This document shows positions 23,275 through 26,193 of a DNA stretch of 26,193 nucleotides, piece by piece. Position 1 is the stretch's first letter, and each line of letters starts with the position of its first letter. The position numbers were made by a program, and so were the translations under genes. The notes under the pieces were generated by a model. The model did no database searches. It saw only the letters and a program-made list of their open reading frames with translations, and was not told the origin of the DNA. The DNA is from JBHENW01 sp046261875 (GTDB taxonomy: Bacteria > Acidobacteriota > Thermoanaerobaculia > UBA5066 > Gp7-AA6), in the NCBI GenBank assembly GCA_046261875.1, contig JBHENW010000059.1, positions 1 to 26,193 of the forward strand. Direction: 5' to 3'.

Positions 23275-24405
23275 TTGCTGCCGATCGGAGTCGAGCTCAT
23301 CCTCGTGGCGACCCTCGTCGCGCCGTGCATCGACTCCCTGCGATTGCGGGCGCGTGAACGTTCCCTCGCACGGCAGCTGGAGGTCCGCGAGAGGGAAGTC
23401 CATTTCCTCGGCGAGTCGCCGGACCCCCGCGTGATCCTGCGGCACGCGCACGAAGCGGCTCAGAGGATCCTGCCGGTGACCCGTTTCGATCTCTACCGCG
23501 TGGACGCCTCCGGCCGTGTCCACGAAGTCTGGCGCCTTCCGTCCGGAGAGAACCCTACGGGACCCGTCCGGGACGACGCGCACCGGGACCTGGGCCGCGA
23601 AGTCGACCCGAATCGGGTCCTCGAGTTCACGGCGACGGAGACGGAGCGGTCCTTCGCTCCCCGCGAGCTGCTGCCCGGCGCGCCGCCGAGCACCGAGCTG
23701 CGGCTGCCCCTCTATTCCGGGGACCGGTTCGTCGCGTTTCTCGACCTCGGCAGCTCGCAGCCGATCGACGACGAGCGCAAAGCGGAGCTGAGCGCACTCC
23801 TCGGGCCCTTGACGGCGTCGCTGCACGCCGCCCGCAACTGGACGATCGCCGTCCAGGACGAGTTGTCCGGTCTCGCTTCGCGCCGCTATTTCGAGACCCG
23901 TCTCGCCGAGGAATGGTCGCGCCACGAACGCTACGGCAGCTCGCTCGCGGTCGCGTGCTTCGACCTGGACTCCTTCAAGAGACTCAACGACTCGCTCGGA
24001 CATGAAGCCGGGGACCTGGCCATCCGGCGGTTCGGGGAGATCGCACGGGCCGAGATCCGCTCGACCGACGTGGCATGCCGCTACGGAGGCGAGGAGTTCG
24101 CGATTGCCTTTCCGGAGTCGGGAGCGTCCGCCGCCCGCGGAGTCGCCGAGAGAATACGCCGGTCCGTCGAGCGGGAGCGGCTCGTTTACGGGGGGCGCCG
24201 CTTCCGCGTTACCGTGTCCGCTGGCGTGGCCGAGGCGCGGCCCGGGCCCGGCGACCGCGCCCGGCTGCTCATCGAGGCGGACCGGGCCCTCTACCGCGCC
24301 AAGCAGGGGGGCCGCAACCGCGTCGTCGTGCGGCGGGAAGAAGCGACGGAAACCGAAGCCGTTCCCGCGGCCCTGCCCGCCGCCGCGCGGCGACGCCGCC
24401 GCTGA
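23275..24405 (+). CDS. Diguanylate cyclase (GAF-like plus GGDEF)
   Basis: 376 residues. Would make cyclic di-GMP from two GTP. A short hydrophobic start (IGVELILVATLVAPCI) may be a membrane anchor. Residues about 45-190 look like a GAF-type sensor fold (weak call). The catalytic domain starts DELSGLASRRYFE (195-207), with metal-binding Asp 230 in CFDLDSFKRLND and active site GGEEF (271-275). The allosteric inhibition motif RxxD is present as RSTD (262-265), five residues before GGEEF, so product inhibition is expected. TTG 23275 is the only start after the in-frame stop at 23266. Signal sensed unknown. Confidence 0.9.
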   Translation: MLPIGVELILVATLVAPCIDSLRLRARERSLARQLEVREREVHFLGESPDPRVILRHAHEAAQRILPVTRFDLYRVDASGRVHEVWRLPSGENPTGPVRDDAHRDLGREVDPNRVLEFTATETERSFAPRELLPGAPPSTELRLPLYSGDRFVAFLDLGSSQPIDDERKAELSALLGPLTASLHAARNWTIAVQDELSGLASRRYFETRLAEEWSRHERYGSSLAVACFDLDSFKRLNDSLGHEAGDLAIRRFGEIARAEIRSTDVACRYGGEEFAIAFPESGASAARGVAERIRRSVERERLVYGGRRFRVTVSAGVAEARPGPGDRARLLIEADRALYRAKQGGRNRVVVRREEATETEAVPAALPAAARRRRR

Positions 24406-24421
24406 CGCTCCCCCCATCCGC

Positions 24422-24427
24422 TATATT
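24422..24427 (+). promoter_or_regulatory. Possible -10 box of the 75-residue gene
   Basis: TATATT stands out in GC-rich sequence, 11 bases before GTG 24439. The predicted start would leave an untranslated leader of only a few bases. No convincing -35 was found. Confidence 0.35.
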
Positions 24428-24438
24428 GCCGCGCCGCC

Positions 24439-24666
24439 GTGAGCGAAGCGCCGGAGGCCGTCGACGCGTTGCTGGAAGAGCTCATCGGCGCTCAGCGCGC
24501 GCGCCTGCTCGAGCTCGCGCGGCGCATCCGTCCGCAGGCGACTCCGGAGGATCTCCTTCAGCCCCACGATCACCCGGAGCTCGCGACCAACCCGCACTTC
24601 AACTTCGAGGATGGAATCCTGGCCGGCTACCTCGCCGTGCGGGCGGCCTTGCGGGCGAGACGGTAG
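24439..24666 (+). CDS. Small hypothetical protein, 75 residues
   Basis: Starts at GTG 24439 (MSEAPEAVDALLEELIGAQRA). An N-terminal amphipathic helix rich in Leu, Arg and Glu is followed by ATPEDLLQPHDHPEL, a segment with NFEDGILAGYL and a short helix AVRAALRARR. No signal peptide, helix through the membrane or metal motif is seen. The PEDLLQPHD and EDGxLAG pieces look conserved by composition, but no family name is recognised. It ends by overlapping the convergent 66-residue frame by 40 bases. Confidence 0.72.
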   Translation: MSEAPEAVDALLEELIGAQRARLLELARRIRPQATPEDLLQPHDHPELATNPHFNFEDGILAGYLAVRAALRARR

Positions 24667-24827
24667 AGCCACCGGGGCCATCTCCGGCGCGAGTCCCCTC
24701 CGAGGCTCGCGATGGTCTCCGCGTGGGCGTCGATCCACTCGCGGTCTTCCGGTCGCACGCCGAGCTCTCCGAGAAGCCGCCCGCTCTCCCGCGCGAGCTG
24801 ACGCAGGACCTCCCGCGTCTCGTTCAT
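24627..24827 (-). CDS. Small hypothetical protein, 66 residues
   Basis: ATG 24827 overlaps the glycosyltransferase stop as ATGA, the usual junction of real gene pairs here. The protein is helical and basic: NETREVLRQLARESGRLL, then a mid segment with GVRPEDREWIDAHAE, and a Trp/Arg-rich end WPRWLYRLARKAARTAR that could lie on a membrane surface. No family recognised. Its 3' end overlaps the convergent 75-residue gene by 40 bases, so one of the two could be spurious. Confidence 0.55.
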   Translation of the reverse strand: MNETREVLRQLARESGRLLGELGVRPEDREWIDAHAETIASLGGDSRRRWPRWLYRLARKAARTAR

Positions 24828-25882
24828 CGCGCGATCCCGGCGGCGTCGAGGAGAGCCGAGACCGTGCGATCCCAGGACAGCTCCGCCGCGCGCTGCCGGC
24901 CCTTCTCGCCCAGGCGTGCGAGCGCTTCCGGCCGGTCCCAGGCGAGGCGCAGGGCGGCGCCCAGCGCTTCGGGACTGGGCGGAACCACGAGCCCGGTCTC
25001 GCCGTCGGTGACGAACTCGAGCGGCCCTCCGGCATCGTCCGTCGTCAGGACGGCTTTCCCCGAGAGAAAGGCCTCGAGAGGAACGTAACCGAGGTCCTCC
25101 CCCGCGGGGGTCACGACGACCAGCCGCGCTCCGGCGTACAGATCGAGCAGCTCCTCTTCTCCGACCTCTTCGGCGATCCAGCGGACGCGATCGGCGACCC
25201 CGAGCTCACGCGCCAGCCGCCGCAGGCGCGCCTCTTCCGGTCCGCGCCCGAGCAGGACGAGGCGTGCCGCCGGGGCGTGGGCCAGCGCGGCGAGAACGAG
25301 ATCCGGCCTCTTCCAGCCGTCCAGCCGTCCGACGCAGAGCGCGTATTCGCCGGGAGCCCCGCCACGGTACCGGCCAGCGAGGGGCGGAGGGTGGTACAGC
25401 GGCTCGCTCGCGATTCCGTTGTACCTGGCCAGCCGCTGCGCGACCGTCCGGGAGTTGGCGAACACGCGACGCGCTTCCGTGAGGCCGACGCGATCGATCT
25501 CGGAGATCGCTTCGCGCGTGCGCCGGTCCTCCCGAGACGCCGTGAAGTCGCTGTATGGGGTGCCGAACTGGTCGTACGCCTGGCGGTACTGATGGATCAG
25601 CCAGACGACCTTGTTGGGATGCCGCACGGCATAGCTCGGAAAGCGCGTCGCGATCACGGCATCCACCGACTTCCCGCCGACTTCGGAGAGGTCGAGCGAG
25701 CGCCAGGCCAGGGCGCTGCGGATGAGATCGAAACGGTCGCGCTCGATGAGAGGCATCGTCACGAGGTCCGCCTCGACTCCGCGCGCCTTCAGCTCCTCCG
25801 TCAGGCGGCGCACGTGACGCTCGGCGCCCCCCGCGAAGAAGGGAGACTGGACCCCCAGAACCAGAACCCGCGCCGATCTCAG
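24824..25882 (-). CDS. Glycosyltransferase, GT4 family
   Basis: 352 residues if started at CTG 25882. GT-B fold: N-terminal VLVLGVQSPFFAGGAERHV is the acceptor-side glycine motif, and the C-terminal domain has YALCVGRLDGWKRPDLVLAAL, LVLLGRGPEEARLRRLA, VVTPAGEDLGYVPLEAFLSGKAVLTT (the E-x7-E region) and GPLEFVTDGETGLVVPP. It would transfer a sugar from a nucleotide donor, probably in surface polysaccharide assembly given the neighbouring methyltransferase. The first ATG/GTG/TTG in frame is GTG 25813, which would delete the first strand and the GGAE loop; CTG 25882 overlaps the upstream stop as CTGA and restores them. Family sure, start inferred, sugar unknown. Confidence 0.9.
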   Translation of the reverse strand: MRSARVLVLGVQSPFFAGGAERHVRRLTEELKARGVEADLVTMPLIERDRFDLIRSALAWRSLDLSEVGGKSVDAVIATRFPSYAVRHPNKVVWLIHQYRQAYDQFGTPYSDFTASREDRRTREAISEIDRVGLTEARRVFANSRTVAQRLARYNGIASEPLYHPPPLAGRYRGGAPGEYALCVGRLDGWKRPDLVLAALAHAPAARLVLLGRGPEEARLRRLARELGVADRVRWIAEEVGEEELLDLYAGARLVVVTPAGEDLGYVPLEAFLSGKAVLTTDDAGGPLEFVTDGETGLVVPPSPEALGAALRLAWDRPEALARLGEKGRQRAAELSWDRTVSALLDAAGIAR

Positions 25883-26193
25883 GCGAGGGCCTCCGGAGCC
25901 CGCGCGATGAGCGCATAGTCCTGCGGGGCGAAGAGCAGCCGGTTCAGCTTGGCGTCGTTCGCCGTGGCTTCCTCGAGCCGTTCCGGCTCAGGAAGCGGCG
26001 AGCGGTACTCGATCCGCGCGTCGGTGAAGCCGGCGGCCCCGGCGAGGAACTCGAGGGCTTCCGGGGGAACGGGACGCACGTGGGTCGGATCGAGGAAGAA
26101 CGCGCGCAGCGCCGAAAGGGAGTCGGTGTTGATCGTCTCCAGGATCAAGAGGCCTCCCGGCACGAGGACCCGCCGCGCCTCGCGGAGGAAGCG
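25879..26193 (-). CDS. SAM-dependent methyltransferase, C-terminal part (N-terminus beyond window)
   Basis: 104 residues to the stop are seen; the frame runs off the window edge. FLREARRVLVPGGLLILET is the late strand-and-glycine segment of class I methyltransferases, and PVPPEALEFLAGAAGFTDARIEY is the usual helix and strand that follow. The C-terminal part (LEEATANDAKLNRLLFAPQDYALIAR) resembles methyltransferases in glycan loci, but this is impression only. It stops in a CTGA overlap with the glycosyltransferase. Confidence 0.85.
   Translation of the reverse strand, partial: RFLREARRVLVPGGLLILETINTDSLSALRAFFLDPTHVRPVPPEALEFLAGAAGFTDARIEYRSPLPEPERLEEATANDAKLNRLLFAPQDYALIARAPEALA

Noticed and set aside
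22744..24417. Upstream extension of ffh to a 1005-codon frame
   Set aside because: Ffh homology begins exactly at GTG 22743, which has AGGAGG before it; the extension is antisense to the lipoprotein and GGDEF genes.

Overview
The window is a GC-rich, densely packed bacterial chromosome segment. Genes are mostly on the minus strand, in long operons joined by 4-base start/stop overlaps. No phage, insertion sequence, CRISPR array, tRNA or rRNA is visible. The gene style (large FecR/DUF6600 envelope protein, 850-residue TPR protein, aroD-aroE fusion, very high GC) suggests an uncultured Acidobacteriota or a neighbouring phylum. That placement is inference; no marker gene was compared.

Layout. 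(1) 1-6051, minus: a tryptophan operon in transcription order trpL leader, aroDE, trpE, trpG, trpD, trpC, trpF (trpF is cut by the window edge). In front of it is what reads as a complete Trp-codon attenuator: a promoter, a 16-codon leader peptide with tandem Trp codons, mutually exclusive 1:2, 2:3 and 3:4 stems, and a U-tract terminator abutting the first structural gene. (2) 6067-8053, minus: def-cysS, possibly preceded by a 27-codon upstream ORF. (3) 8148-10489, plus: a secreted FecR/DUF6600 protein with its own terminator. (4) 10504-13749, minus: tolC, a Yip1-family membrane protein and a LolD/MacB-type ATPase, an export-like set with no permease or adaptor in view. (5) 13862-22743, minus: the translation/secretion block ffh-rpsP-khpA-rimM-trmD-rplS-rnhB, continuing by overlaps into a large TPR protein and oligopeptide-transporter ATPases oppD-oppF. 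(6) 22816-24666, plus: a Thr/Met-rich lipoprotein behind a near-consensus promoter, a GGDEF protein and a conserved-looking 75-residue protein. (7) 24627-26193, minus: a methyltransferase (cut by the edge), a GT4 glycosyltransferase and a 66-residue protein, probably part of a surface-glycan locus.

How it works together. Chorismate-to-indoleglycerol phosphate enzymes are co-transcribed with the bifunctional shikimate enzyme AroDE, so the attenuator would let Trp-tRNA supply set expression of both a common-pathway step and the Trp branch. The second large block makes ribosome, tRNA and SRP components together. The most notable observation is the trp attenuator. Next come two genes (aroDE and the glycosyltransferase) whose conserved N termini lie upstream of every ATG/GTG/TTG, so they seem to start at CTG, and several genes that look leaderless.
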